Source of the DNA: an uncultured Dechloromonas sp.
Lineage (GTDB): Bacteria > Pseudomonadota > Gammaproteobacteria > Burkholderiales > Rhodocyclaceae
Assembly (NCBI RefSeq): GCF_945957265.1
Contig: NZ_CAMFKO010000003.1
Coordinates: 1-64,000, forward strand
Direction: 5' to 3'
DNA length: 64,000 nt
Positions 9,124-17,478 of this stretch are shown piece after piece (within the stretch, counting starts at the first letter, position 1; each line of letters starts with the position of its first letter). Position numbers and translations under genes: made by a program. The notes below the pieces were generated by a model. It had not been told where the DNA came from and did no database searches. It saw nothing but the letters and a program-made list of their open reading frames with translations.

Positions 9124-10368
9124 ATGAGCCTGCTGATGGATGCCCTGAAACGGGCGGAACTAGCCAAGCAGGAGGCCGCGCGCGCGCAATTCGGGATTCC
9201 GCCGAACACCCCGGCGGAATCCGGGCTCAGCCTGGAACCGATCGGCGGCGACAAAACCGGCGCGGCGACGAATCCGCTACCCGACCTGGCGCACTACATC
9301 GACGCCGTCGATGCCGACCTGGCCAGCACCCCGCTCCCGCGCACCGCGGCACCACCCCCGCCGCCGGCCGCCGCCCCCGTCCCGCCCAGCCAGCCGGCCG
9401 AGCAGGCCAATCGCGACAGCATTCGCAACGCCTTTGCCGCGAAGCAGCCCGTGACCGCGCCGCCATCGCGCCTGCCGCTGTGGCTGGCCCTGGGCACGCT
9501 GAGCCTGGCCGGCCTGTCGATCGGGGCTTACGTCTGGTATCAGCTGAACGCCATGAACCGCGGCTCGCTGGCCAATTCATCACCGTCGGCCGCAGCGCCG
9601 CCCTCGCTGCCGGCGCCGGGCATGCCGGCGGCCATCGACCCGCCCCCGGCGGCGGCAGCCCCCGTCGCGCCATCCGGCGACGGTGCGCTTTTCGCGCCTC
9701 GCCGCGAAGCGCCTCCGCCCCCGGCCCGCAGCGCCGAGGCCGACACCCCGGCTGCCGCGCCGATTCGCCTGACCCGCAGCCGCCCGGAAGCCGACGCCGG
9801 CCTGGCGCGGGGACATGCCAGCCTGCAGCGCGGCGAACTCGAACTGGCGCGTCGCGATTACGAGCAGGTTTTGCAGCGCGACCCGAACAATACCGATGCC
9901 TTGCTGGCGCTGGCCGCCATCGCCCAGCGCCAGGGGCGGCCGAGCGATGCGGAGGCGCTGCGCCAACGCGCCTGGGTGGCCAACCCCAGCGACCCGGCGA
10001 CGCAAGCGGCCGCACTGAGCGGCAGCGCGGCGGAGACCGACCCGCAGAACACCGAGAGCCGCCTGAAAAGCCTGTTGTCGGCCCAACCCGAGTCCGCCGC
10101 ACTGAACTTTGCGCTGGGCAATCTCTACGCCCGTCAAAACCGCTGGCCGGAAGCGCAACAGGTGTATTTCAACGCCGTCGCCGCCGACGGCGACAACCCG
10201 GACTATCTATTCAACCTGGCCGTCAGCCTGGACCATCTGCGCCAGCCGCGCCTGGCCGGCCAGCATTACCGCATGGCCCTCGAAGCGGCGGGGCGCCGAC
10301 CGGCGGCCTTCGATCGCGCCAGGGTCGAGAAACGCCTGGGCGAACTGGTGCCGGAGCCGGCGCGCTAG
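9124..10368 (+). CDS. mshN: MshN-like TPR protein of the pilus cluster
   Basis: This is an inner-membrane protein with a periplasmic TPR domain, matching the position and architecture of MshN. The 414-aa product begins MSLLMDALKRAELAKQ, the cytoplasmic motif common to GspB/MshN-type partners of ExeA-like ATPases. A Pro/Ala-rich region, one membrane helix (about 119-139), another Pro-rich linker and four or more TPR-like helical repeats follow (about 225-410, for example GHASLQRGELELARRDYEQVL and FALGNLYARQNRWPEAQQVY). It probably works with the mshM product in secretin assembly. Primary sequence outside the TPRs is not distinctive. Confidence 0.85.
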   Translation: MSLLMDALKRAELAKQEAARAQFGIPPNTPAESGLSLEPIGGDKTGAATNPLPDLAHYIDAVDADLASTPLPRTAAPPPPPAAAPVPPSQPAEQANRDSIRNAFAAKQPVTAPPSRLPLWLALGTLSLAGLSIGAYVWYQLNAMNRGSLANSSPSAAAPPSLPAPGMPAAIDPPPAAAAPVAPSGDGALFAPRREAPPPPARSAEADTPAAAPIRLTRSRPEADAGLARGHASLQRGELELARRDYEQVLQRDPNNTDALLALAAIAQRQGRPSDAEALRQRAWVANPSDPATQAAALSGSAAETDPQNTESRLKSLLSAQPESAALNFALGNLYARQNRWPEAQQVYFNAVAADGDNPDYLFNLAVSLDHLRQPRLAGQHYRMALEAAGRRPAAFDRARVEKRLGELVPEPAR

Positions 10369-10375
10369 ATCCAAG

Positions 10376-12082
10376 ATGAGCACCTCCGTCCTCCAGCGTC
10401 GCCCGCTCGGGCAAATCCTGATCTCCGAAGGCATCCTCTCGGAAGACCAGTTGCGCATTGCGCTGCTCGAGCAGATGAAGCAGAACCAGCCGATCGGCAA
10501 ATTGCTGGTGTCGCTCGGCTTCGTGACCGAGGCCACGCTGCGCCAGGCGCTGTCGGAAAGTCTGGGCAAGCAGAGCATCGATCTGCGCCACGCCGTGGTC
10601 GACCCCCAGGCCCTGAAGCTGGTGCCGCGCGACCTGGCCAAGCGCCACCACCTGCTGCCGCTCGATTACGATGCCCCCAACCGGCGGCTCGCCCTGGCCA
10701 TTTCGGACATCAACGACATCGTCGGCCTCGATCGCGTGCGCGCCCAGCTGGAAGAAGGCACCGAGATCGAGACGCTGCTCGCCGGCGAATCGGAAATCGA
10801 CCATGCCATCGACCAGTACTACGGCCACGAGCTGTCCATCGACGGCATCCTGCACGAGATCGAGACCGGCGAAATCGACTGGCACAGCCTGTCGGCCACC
10901 GACAACGAGTACAGCCAGCCGGTCGTCCGCCTGATCGACTCGATCCTCACCGACGCCGTCAAGCGCGAGGCCTCGGACATCCACTTCGAGCCGGAAGCCA
11001 ATTTCCTGCGCATCCGCTACCGCATCGACGGCATGCTGCGCCAGATCCGCGCCCTGCATAAGTCCTACTGGCCAGCGATGACGGTGCGCATCAAGGTGCT
11101 GTCCGGCATGAACATCGCCGAAATGCGCGCCCCGCAGGACGGCCGCATCGGCCTGACGGTGTCCGGACGCCCCATCGACTTCCGCGTCGCCAGCCAGCCG
11201 ACCATCCACGGCGAAAACATCGTCCTGCGCATCCTCGACCGCCAGAAGGGCATCGTCCCGCTGGAAGAACTGGGCCTGGCCGAGGAGCACCTGCACCAGC
11301 TGAAGCTGATGATCTCGCGGCCGGAGGGCATCATCCTGGTCACCGGCCCGACCGGCAGCGGCAAGACGACGACGCTGTATTCGGTGTTGAACCACATCAA
11401 CAGCGAGGGCATCCACATCATGACCCTCGAGGACCCGGTCGAATACCCGATGGCCATGGTCCGCCAGACCTCCGTCGCCGAGGCGGCCAAGCTCGATTTC
11501 GCCAAGGGCATCCGCTCGATGATGCGCCAGGACCCGGATGTCATCCTGGTCGGCGAAGTGCGCGACGCCGAAACGGCCGAGATGGCCTTCCGCGCGGCGA
11601 TGACCGGCCACCAGGTGTACACCACCCTGCACACCAACTCGGCCATCGGCGCCGTGCCGCGCCTGCTCGACATCGGCGTGCTGCCCGACATCATGGCCGG
11701 CAACATCATCGGCATCATCGCCCAGCGCCTGATCCGCCGCCTGTGCGAGCACTGCAAGACGCCCTATCACGCCGAGCCGCACGAAATCCGCCTGCTCGGC
11801 CCGCTCGGCGAAGGCCCGCGCACGGTGCTGTTCCGGGCGACCGGTTGCGAGCTGTGCGATTTCCAGGGCTACCGCGGCCGGGTGGCGATCATGGAACTGC
11901 TGCGCATCGATGCCGGGCTCGACGAACTGATCGCCCGCCGCGCCACCACCCACGAAATCCGCAGCCGCGCGCTCCTGCAGGGCTTCACCACCCTCGCCGA
12001 CGACGGCCTGAACCGCGTCCTGAACGGGGTGACCTCGCTGGAGGAACTGGCCCGCGTCGTCGACCTGACCGACAGGATGTAG
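10376..12082 (+). CDS. mshE: MshE, pilus-extension ATPase with MshEN c-di-GMP-binding motifs
   Basis: This is the GspE/PilB-family hexameric ATPase that powers pilus polymerisation (568 aa). Walker A is GPTGSGKTTTL, the Asp box TLEDPVEYP, Walker B DVILVGEVRDAET, with a tetracysteine zinc motif (RRLCEHCKTP then CELCDF). The N-terminus carries two consecutive MshEN-type motifs, RPLGQILISEGILSEDQL...ALLEQ and PIGKLLVSLGFVTEATL, the pattern shown in Vibrio MshE to bind c-di-GMP. A second N-terminal GspE_N-type domain follows. The ATG at 10376 is 7 bases after the mshN stop, within the same operon. Binding of c-di-GMP here is inference from the motif. Confidence 0.95.
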   Translation: MSTSVLQRRPLGQILISEGILSEDQLRIALLEQMKQNQPIGKLLVSLGFVTEATLRQALSESLGKQSIDLRHAVVDPQALKLVPRDLAKRHHLLPLDYDAPNRRLALAISDINDIVGLDRVRAQLEEGTEIETLLAGESEIDHAIDQYYGHELSIDGILHEIETGEIDWHSLSATDNEYSQPVVRLIDSILTDAVKREASDIHFEPEANFLRIRYRIDGMLRQIRALHKSYWPAMTVRIKVLSGMNIAEMRAPQDGRIGLTVSGRPIDFRVASQPTIHGENIVLRILDRQKGIVPLEELGLAEEHLHQLKLMISRPEGIILVTGPTGSGKTTTLYSVLNHINSEGIHIMTLEDPVEYPMAMVRQTSVAEAAKLDFAKGIRSMMRQDPDVILVGEVRDAETAEMAFRAAMTGHQVYTTLHTNSAIGAVPRLLDIGVLPDIMAGNIIGIIAQRLIRRLCEHCKTPYHAEPHEIRLLGPLGEGPRTVLFRATGCELCDFQGYRGRVAIMELLRIDAGLDELIARRATTHEIRSRALLQGFTTLADDGLNRVLNGVTSLEELARVVDLTDRM

Positions 12083-12084
12083 CG

Positions 12085-13284
12085 ATGATCTTCGACTACA
12101 AGGCCGTCAGCGCGGAAGGGCGAATGACCTACGGACGCCTTGATGCGATCAACCTGATCGACCTGGAGATGCGCCTCAAGCGCATGAACCTCGACCTGGT
12201 GACCGGCAAACCGATCCAGCAAAGGGTGCCGTTCGGCAGCCGCGGCGTGCCTCGCCCCGAGCTGATCAATTTCTGCTTTCATCTCGAACAGCTGACCCGC
12301 GCCGGGGTTCCCATTCTCGAAGGGCTGGCCGACCTTCGCGACTCCATCGAACACCCGCGCTTCCGCGAGGTAATGGCCGGGCTGATCGAGAGCATCGAGG
12401 GGGGGCAGACCCTGTCGCAAGCGATGGCCGCCCATCCGGACATCTTCAGCCAGGTGTTCTGCAACCTGATCCGGGCCGGCGAATCGAGCGGCCAGCTGCC
12501 CGATGTGCTCGCCAGCCTCAGCGAATCGCTGAAATGGGAGGACGAACTGGCCTCGCATACCAAGAAGCTGCTGATGTACCCGGCTTTCGTCGCCAGCATC
12601 GTGCTCGCTGCCACCTTCTTCCTGATGATCTACATGGTGCCGCAGCTGAAGATCTTCGTGCGCAACATGGGGCAGACCCTGCCGGCGCATACGCAGCTGC
12701 TGTTTTTCGTCTCCGACCTGCTGGCCAACTACTGGTACCTCTTCCTCGCCACCCCCATCGTCGCCTTTCTCGTCGGACTCCAGCTGGTGCGCACCAACCC
12801 GCTGGCCAGGCTGCGCTTCGACGGCATCAAGCTGCGCCTGCCGGTGGTCGGGCCCATCCTCAAGAAAATCGTCCTGTCGCGCTTCGCCAGCACCTTCGCC
12901 ATGCTCTACGCCTCCGGCATCCCGGTTCTCGAGTCAATCCGCAGCACCCAGCACATCGTCGGCAACGGCGTCATCCGGCGCGGCCTGGAGCGGGTCGAAC
13001 AGTCGATTCGCGAAGGCCACAACGTCGCCGGCGCCTTTCACGATGTCGGCCTCTTCCCGCCCCTGGTCGTCCGCATGCTGCGCATCGGCGAAAGCACGGG
13101 CGGCCTGGACAAGGCCCTGCTCAACGTCAGCTATTTCTACAACCGCGACGTCAAGGAATCGGTCGGCAAGGCGCAGGCCCTGATCGAACCGATGCTGACG
13201 CTCTTCATGGGCGCCCTGCTGGGCTGGATCATGCTCTCGGTCATTGGCCCCATCTACGACGTGATCAGTAAAATCAAGACGTGA
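12085..13284 (+). CDS. mshG: MshG, GspF/PilC-type inner-membrane platform protein
   Basis: This polytopic inner-membrane platform couples MshE to pilin insertion. The 399-aa product has two T2SSF domains: the first around residues 65-185 (FCFHLEQLTRAGVPILEGLADL...ILEGLADLRDSI), the second around 270-390 (LSRFASTFAMLYASGIPVLES). Membrane helices include about 165-190 (AFVASIVLAATFFLMIYMV), 210-235 and the C-terminal MLTLFMGALLGWIMLSVIGP. The ATG is two bases after the mshE stop, and its own stop overlaps the next GTG start. Confidence 0.95.
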   Translation: MIFDYKAVSAEGRMTYGRLDAINLIDLEMRLKRMNLDLVTGKPIQQRVPFGSRGVPRPELINFCFHLEQLTRAGVPILEGLADLRDSIEHPRFREVMAGLIESIEGGQTLSQAMAAHPDIFSQVFCNLIRAGESSGQLPDVLASLSESLKWEDELASHTKKLLMYPAFVASIVLAATFFLMIYMVPQLKIFVRNMGQTLPAHTQLLFFVSDLLANYWYLFLATPIVAFLVGLQLVRTNPLARLRFDGIKLRLPVVGPILKKIVLSRFASTFAMLYASGIPVLESIRSTQHIVGNGVIRRGLERVEQSIREGHNVAGAFHDVGLFPPLVVRMLRIGESTGGLDKALLNVSYFYNRDVKESVGKAQALIEPMLTLFMGALLGWIMLSVIGPIYDVISKIKT

Positions 13285-14780
13285 AGACCCGCCTCCTCTA
13301 CCTCAACACGCACCGCCTTGCCGCCTTCGCCTGGCAGCAGGGCCGCCTGCACCCGGAAGGCATCTTCGAGAACAACGACGACGGCCTCAAGCAGTTCTCC
13401 CACTACCTCGGCACGCACGACCAGGGCCGCTTCACCCTGCTCGCCAACGTCGCCGAGGAAGGGCATGCCCACGAGAGCATTCCCTTCCTGCGCGGCGCCG
13501 ACCGCGAGGCCCTGATTGCCCGCAAGATCGGCCAGCACTTTCAGGGCACCCCGCTGGCCACCGCCATCTCGCTCGGCTACGAGAAAACCCAGCGTAAAAA
13601 CGAGAAGCTACTGCTGTCGGCACTGACCAACCCGGCCCATTTCGAACCCTGGCTGCTGCGCCTCGCCAACGCCGAGGTTGCCCTTGCCGGAATCTACAGC
13701 CTGGCCCAGCTGGGCGGGCCGCTGCTGAAAAAGCTGGGCCTCCACGACAAGCGCTGCCTGCTGCTGACCCAGCAGGATCACTCGATACGCTCCAGCTACC
13801 TGGTCGACGGGCAAGCCCATTTCTCCCGCATGGCGCCCCTGTCGGACAGCAGCATCGCCGGGGTCGCCAGCGCCTTCGCCACCGAAGCGGGCAAGCTGCA
13901 TCAATACCTGATCGGCCAGCGCCAGATCGGCCGCGACGAAAACATGCCGGCCTTCATCCTGGCCCACCCGCTGACACTGCCCGCCATCGAAAAGGCATGC
14001 CCCGACCGGGGCCAGCTGAACTTCCGCATCGTCGACAGCCATGCGGCCGCGACCCGGATCGCCCTCCACACCCTGCCCGAGGACAATCGCGCCGACCTCC
14101 TGTTCATGCAGCTGCTGGCCGTTTCCCCACCTGGCCAGCAATTCGGCAACGACAACCACCGCCACCACTTCCGCCTGTCGCAACTGCGCAACGGACTGCT
14201 CGCGGCGGGCATCGTCGCCCTGCTCGCCAGCAGTCTTTATGCCGCCAAGCAGTTCTACGATGCCCACTCCCTCCACGAGGAAGCCCAGGCGCTTCGCCAC
14301 AGCGAGGCCGAACTGAACCGGCGCTACCAGGAAACAGCCAGCACCCTGCCACAACTGGGCATCGACAACGACACCCTGCGCCAGCTGACCACCCAATATG
14401 CCGAGCTGACCCGCCAACAGGCGCTTCCCGGCCCGGCCCTCCGGCTGCTCGGCCAGGCGCTCGACCGCATGCCGGCGATCCGCCTGGAAGGCGTCGAATG
14501 GCGGAACGACACCGCGTACGACAGCACGAAAAAGACGGCGCAACAGCTCACCGTGGTGCACGGCTCAATCGCCCTCGCCCACACCGACCCGCGCAAGCTG
14601 CTCGGCGTTTTCGACAGTTTCGTGGAGCTCCTGCGCGCCCAGCCCGAGGTCTCGATCACGGTACTGCAAAGGCCGGTCGACATCGAATCGGGCAGCACCT
14701 TGCGCGGCGGCGATGGCGCCGAAGAAGGCGTCAAACCTCGTCCATTCACCATCGAAATCGCGCGGAGAACGGCCTCGTGA
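13281..14780 (+). CDS. MshI-like protein (PilM/PilN-related) of the pilus inner-membrane complex
   Basis: A 499-aa protein with a cytoplasmic N-terminal half of about 295 residues, one membrane helix (about 310-328, LLAAGIVALLASSLYAAKQF), a coiled-coil stretch (EEAQALRHSEAELNRRYQ) and a periplasmic domain. This is the layout of PilN fused to or coupled with a degenerate PilM-like actin-fold domain, and the position corresponds to MshI. The start is GTG overlapping the mshG stop (GTGA), so translation is probably coupled. The N-terminal half lacks obvious nucleotide-binding motifs, so ATP binding should not be assumed. Confidence 0.75.
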   Translation: MKTRLLYLNTHRLAAFAWQQGRLHPEGIFENNDDGLKQFSHYLGTHDQGRFTLLANVAEEGHAHESIPFLRGADREALIARKIGQHFQGTPLATAISLGYEKTQRKNEKLLLSALTNPAHFEPWLLRLANAEVALAGIYSLAQLGGPLLKKLGLHDKRCLLLTQQDHSIRSSYLVDGQAHFSRMAPLSDSSIAGVASAFATEAGKLHQYLIGQRQIGRDENMPAFILAHPLTLPAIEKACPDRGQLNFRIVDSHAAATRIALHTLPEDNRADLLFMQLLAVSPPGQQFGNDNHRHHFRLSQLRNGLLAAGIVALLASSLYAAKQFYDAHSLHEEAQALRHSEAELNRRYQETASTLPQLGIDNDTLRQLTTQYAELTRQQALPGPALRLLGQALDRMPAIRLEGVEWRNDTAYDSTKKTAQQLTVVHGSIALAHTDPRKLLGVFDSFVELLRAQPEVSITVLQRPVDIESGSTLRGGDGAEEGVKPRPFTIEIARRTAS

Positions 14781-15379
14781 AGCTGACACAGCGCGACTTC
14801 CGCAAACTGTTGCCGCCCCTGGCCGCAACCCTGGCGCTTTTTGTGGCGGCCGGAACGCTGGCCTGGTGGAGCCACGCAGAGACGGGAGGCGCGACCCAGG
14901 AACGCGACCGCGCCGCCGAGGGAAAGACCCGAATCGAAGCGCGACTGCGACAGTTCCACAGCGAGGAAACCGATCTCAAGGAACGCAGCGCCCTCCTCAA
15001 GCGCCTTCAGGATTCCGGCATCCTGGGCGAGGAACATCGGCTCGACTGGATGGAACAGCTGCGCAACACGCAACGCGACCTGCGCCTCCCCGGCCTCAAA
15101 TACGAGTTTGCGGCACAGACCCCCCTCAACCGGACGACACCATCCGGCTACGCCTGGTTCAACAGCCCGCTACGCCTCCAGTTGCGGCTGCTACACGAAG
15201 GCGACCTCCTCAATACCCTCGAACGCATTCAGCAGGAAGCCCGCGCCATGGTCATCGTGCGCTCCTGCCGACTCGCCCCCCCCGCCGCCACGGGCGAGCG
15301 CCGGGAATCCATCGCCCCGCTGAATGCCGACTGCGACATGGATTGGCTGACGGCCCGGCAGCCATCGGGGAAAAAATGA
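14777..15379 (+). CDS. mshJ: MshJ-like (PilO-type) inner-membrane protein
   Basis: This bitopic protein of 200 aa has a short cytoplasmic N-terminus (LTQRDFRKLLPP), one membrane helix (about 14-32, LAATLALFVAAGTLAWW), a charged coiled coil (about 40-85, RDRAAEGKTRIEARLRQF) and a small alpha/beta periplasmic domain. This is the PilO/GspM architecture and should pair with the preceding PilN-like protein to link platform and secretin. The start is a GTG overlapping the previous stop (14777-14780), and the end overlaps the next ATG by 4 bases. Assignment as MshJ is from position and architecture. Confidence 0.75.
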   Translation: MKLTQRDFRKLLPPLAATLALFVAAGTLAWWSHAETGGATQERDRAAEGKTRIEARLRQFHSEETDLKERSALLKRLQDSGILGEEHRLDWMEQLRNTQRDLRLPGLKYEFAAQTPLNRTTPSGYAWFNSPLRLQLRLLHEGDLLNTLERIQQEARAMVIVRSCRLAPPAATGERRESIAPLNADCDMDWLTARQPSGKK

Positions 15380-15738
15380 CCATGCGCCGCCTCGCCCTGG
15401 CCCTTCTGCTCTCCTTGTCCGGCGCCGCCAGCGCCGACTCCGCCCCGCTCGGCCGCCTCTTCTACGACGCCCAGCAGCGCGCCTACCTCGACCAGCAACG
15501 GCAGCGCAACCCATGGTTCGGACAGCAGAACACCGGCGACGCGGAAGCCGGACTGACCCTCAATGGCGAGGTGCGCAGCAGCAGCGGCCGCCGGACGCGC
15601 TGGATCAACGGCGCGGCGGACTGGAGCAACGCCACCCCCGCCCCGCGCATTCCGGTCGGCAATACCTACTACCCGGAAAGCGGGCAAAACGATGGCCTGC
15701 TGGGAAGCGGGCGCATCGTGGTCAAGCCGGGTCGCTGA
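15376..15738 (+). CDS. mshK: MshK-like secreted pilus biogenesis protein
   Basis: This 120-aa exported protein probably acts like MshK/PilP, interacting with the secretin or alignment complex in the periplasm. It has a signal peptide (MTMRRLALALLLSLSGAASA), then a domain with LNGEVRSSSGRRTRWINGAA, the beta-strand pattern of MshK/PilP-type small domains (LNG-x3-S-x-G-x3-x-WING), and a C-terminal IVVKPGR strand. The ATG overlaps the upstream TGA. Only 8 bases follow before the next gene. Confidence 0.7.
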   Translation: MTMRRLALALLLSLSGAASADSAPLGRLFYDAQQRAYLDQQRQRNPWFGQQNTGDAEAGLTLNGEVRSSSGRRTRWINGAADWSNATPAPRIPVGNTYYPESGQNDGLLGSGRIVVKPGR

Positions 15739-15746
15739 CATAAAGT

Positions 15747-16667
15747 ATGCCTAAAGGGCGCCATCATCGGCAACATGGCATCATCCTTTTAGGCATGATG
15801 GTTGCACTAATGCTGGCTTCCGGCTTCTATCTGATCAACCAAGCCAATCGGTTGTTCTCTAGCTCAGTCAGAGAGTCCGCTGATGCAAGAGCTCTACAGC
15901 AAGCCAGAGATGCGTTGCTGTCTCGCGCAATAAGCGATGCAAATCACCCGGGAAGCATGCCATGCCCAGCCCTAACCAGCGATGGAAATGCTCCTGGCTT
16001 GCCACCATGCCCCAGCTTCGTTGGTTGGCTTCCGTGGCGCACGCTTGGTCTTGATGACTTGCGCGACGGCTCTGGCGAACGCCTTTGGTATGTGCTTTCC
16101 CCCATCTTTCAGGACAGCGGGACAATCAATGCCAACTCAACGTCAGCATTAACCCTGGACGGAGCCAGCGGCATCTCTGCCCTGGTCATCGCACCGGGAG
16201 CCGCCCTCCCCGGTCAAAATCGTCCCAGCAACCTTCCGACCGATTACCTTGACCAAAAGGATGGGAACCCAGCAACCAGCAATAGCGATGGTGACAACAG
16301 CTATTTTTCGGGCTCGTCTGGAGACAAGTTCAATGACAAGGTATTGCCATTAAGTACTTCGACATTATTTTCCGGTGTATCAAGGCGCATACTCGGGGAA
16401 ATCCGCTATGCCTACATCGCTGCGGCTAGCATCGCCCCATTCGCCGACGTGGACAATGATGGATTATCAGACCCCGGGCAAGACATTGGTCGCTTCCCTT
16501 ACAAAAATCCGGCTTTTGCCATCAACTCACCGACCTGGTATTCCGCATCCCCCCCTTATCATTTTTGGTATGACAGCCTGCAAAACAACGGTTGGTTCCC
16601 TCTGGTGACATATGACCGAAGTACCCGGACCATCTCTCTAAGCGGACAGGTGCTAACCCTGCCATGA
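15747..16667 (+). CDS. Putative atypical minor pilin lacking Glu5
   Basis: This 306-aa protein of uncertain identity has a type IV prepilin-like N-terminus. A basic leader (MPKGRHHRQHG) ends in Gly, followed by a 20-residue hydrophobic helix (IILLGMMVALMLASGFYLI). If cleavage occurs after that Gly, position 5 of the mature protein is Gly instead of the usual Glu, the pattern of GspK/PilX-type tip pilins. The rest is a large globular domain with a calcium-binding-like DVDNDGLSD segment and many Ser/Asn/Asp. Base composition is visibly AT-richer than the upstream msh genes. It overlaps the next pilin gene by 4 bases. Confidence 0.6.
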   Translation: MPKGRHHRQHGIILLGMMVALMLASGFYLINQANRLFSSSVRESADARALQQARDALLSRAISDANHPGSMPCPALTSDGNAPGLPPCPSFVGWLPWRTLGLDDLRDGSGERLWYVLSPIFQDSGTINANSTSALTLDGASGISALVIAPGAALPGQNRPSNLPTDYLDQKDGNPATSNSDGDNSYFSGSSGDKFNDKVLPLSTSTLFSGVSRRILGEIRYAYIAAASIAPFADVDNDGLSDPGQDIGRFPYKNPAFAINSPTWYSASPPYHFWYDSLQNNGWFPLVTYDRSTRTISLSGQVLTLP

Positions 16668-17389
16668 ACACGAATATCCACACCCTCTCCATCCAGAATC
16701 GTTCTGCAGCCGGTTTTTCGCTGATCGAAATGGCAATTGTGCTGATCGTTATTGCCCTATTGGCAGGCGGCATGATGCTTAGTCTGGGTACCCAACAAGA
16801 CATACAGCGGACAAACGAAGTACGGCGTCAGTTAGCCGATATTCGGGAAGCCCTTTTGGGCTACGCGATAGCCAACGGGAGACTCCCTCCGCCGGCCGAC
16901 CCGACCAAGGCCAATAGCGATCCGATGGCAGGGTTGATTGATGAGGGACGGGTCAGCGGAGTTGTTCCCTGGGTAGCACTGGGATTGCCGGAAACTGACC
17001 CCTGGGGCCAACGTTTCACATATCGAGTTCGTGCCGAATTCGCCGATGCAATTGCGCTGAACACTACTCCGCCTTGCGTATTAGCCCCAGGCCCAACCCA
17101 ATCAAGTTTTGCACTATGTTCACTGGGCAATATTTCTGTTACGGATGGTACCGTCAATATCGCAACAGTACTCCCGGCCATCGTTGTGTCTCACGGAAAA
17201 AATGGCCTCGGCGGCTATCGAACAGATGGTTCCCAAATCGCGGGAAGCGTCGGTGATGAATTGGAGAATGCAAATAACGACACCAGTTTTGTCAGCCGCA
17301 CCCACAACGCCACATTCGATGATGAATTAACATGGATTCCGTTGTTTAACCTATTGAGTCGCATGGTAGTGGCCGGACGCCTGCCGTAA
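16664..17389 (+). CDS. Type IV prepilin-like protein
   Basis: This is a probable pilin subunit of the MSHA-type fibre. The 241-aa precursor has a 17-residue leader ending in Gly and the canonical mature start FSLIEMAIVLIVIALLAGG with Glu at position 5, so it should be cleaved by a prepilin peptidase (none is in this window). The C-terminal domain has two Cys (TTPPCVLAP and FALCSLG), probably a disulphide. It is AT-richer than mshL-mshK, like the gene before it. The cluster lacks recognisable mshA-D names by sequence, so the exact role (major or minor) is open. Confidence 0.75.
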   Translation: MNTNIHTLSIQNRSAAGFSLIEMAIVLIVIALLAGGMMLSLGTQQDIQRTNEVRRQLADIREALLGYAIANGRLPPPADPTKANSDPMAGLIDEGRVSGVVPWVALGLPETDPWGQRFTYRVRAEFADAIALNTTPPCVLAPGPTQSSFALCSLGNISVTDGTVNIATVLPAIVVSHGKNGLGGYRTDGSQIAGSVGDELENANNDTSFVSRTHNATFDDELTWIPLFNLLSRMVVAGRLP

Positions 17390-17478
17390 TACCCGGGCCG
17401 CCCGAGTTATTGACCTAGGCCACCCCGACTGCCAAACTGGTTATCCCAAGGTTATATAGCGGACTGCCCAGTCTCGTC

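Noticed and set aside
10223-11953. A 576-codon minus-strand frame opposite mshE
   Set aside because: Antisense shadow; mshE carries Walker and zinc motifs and good start context.
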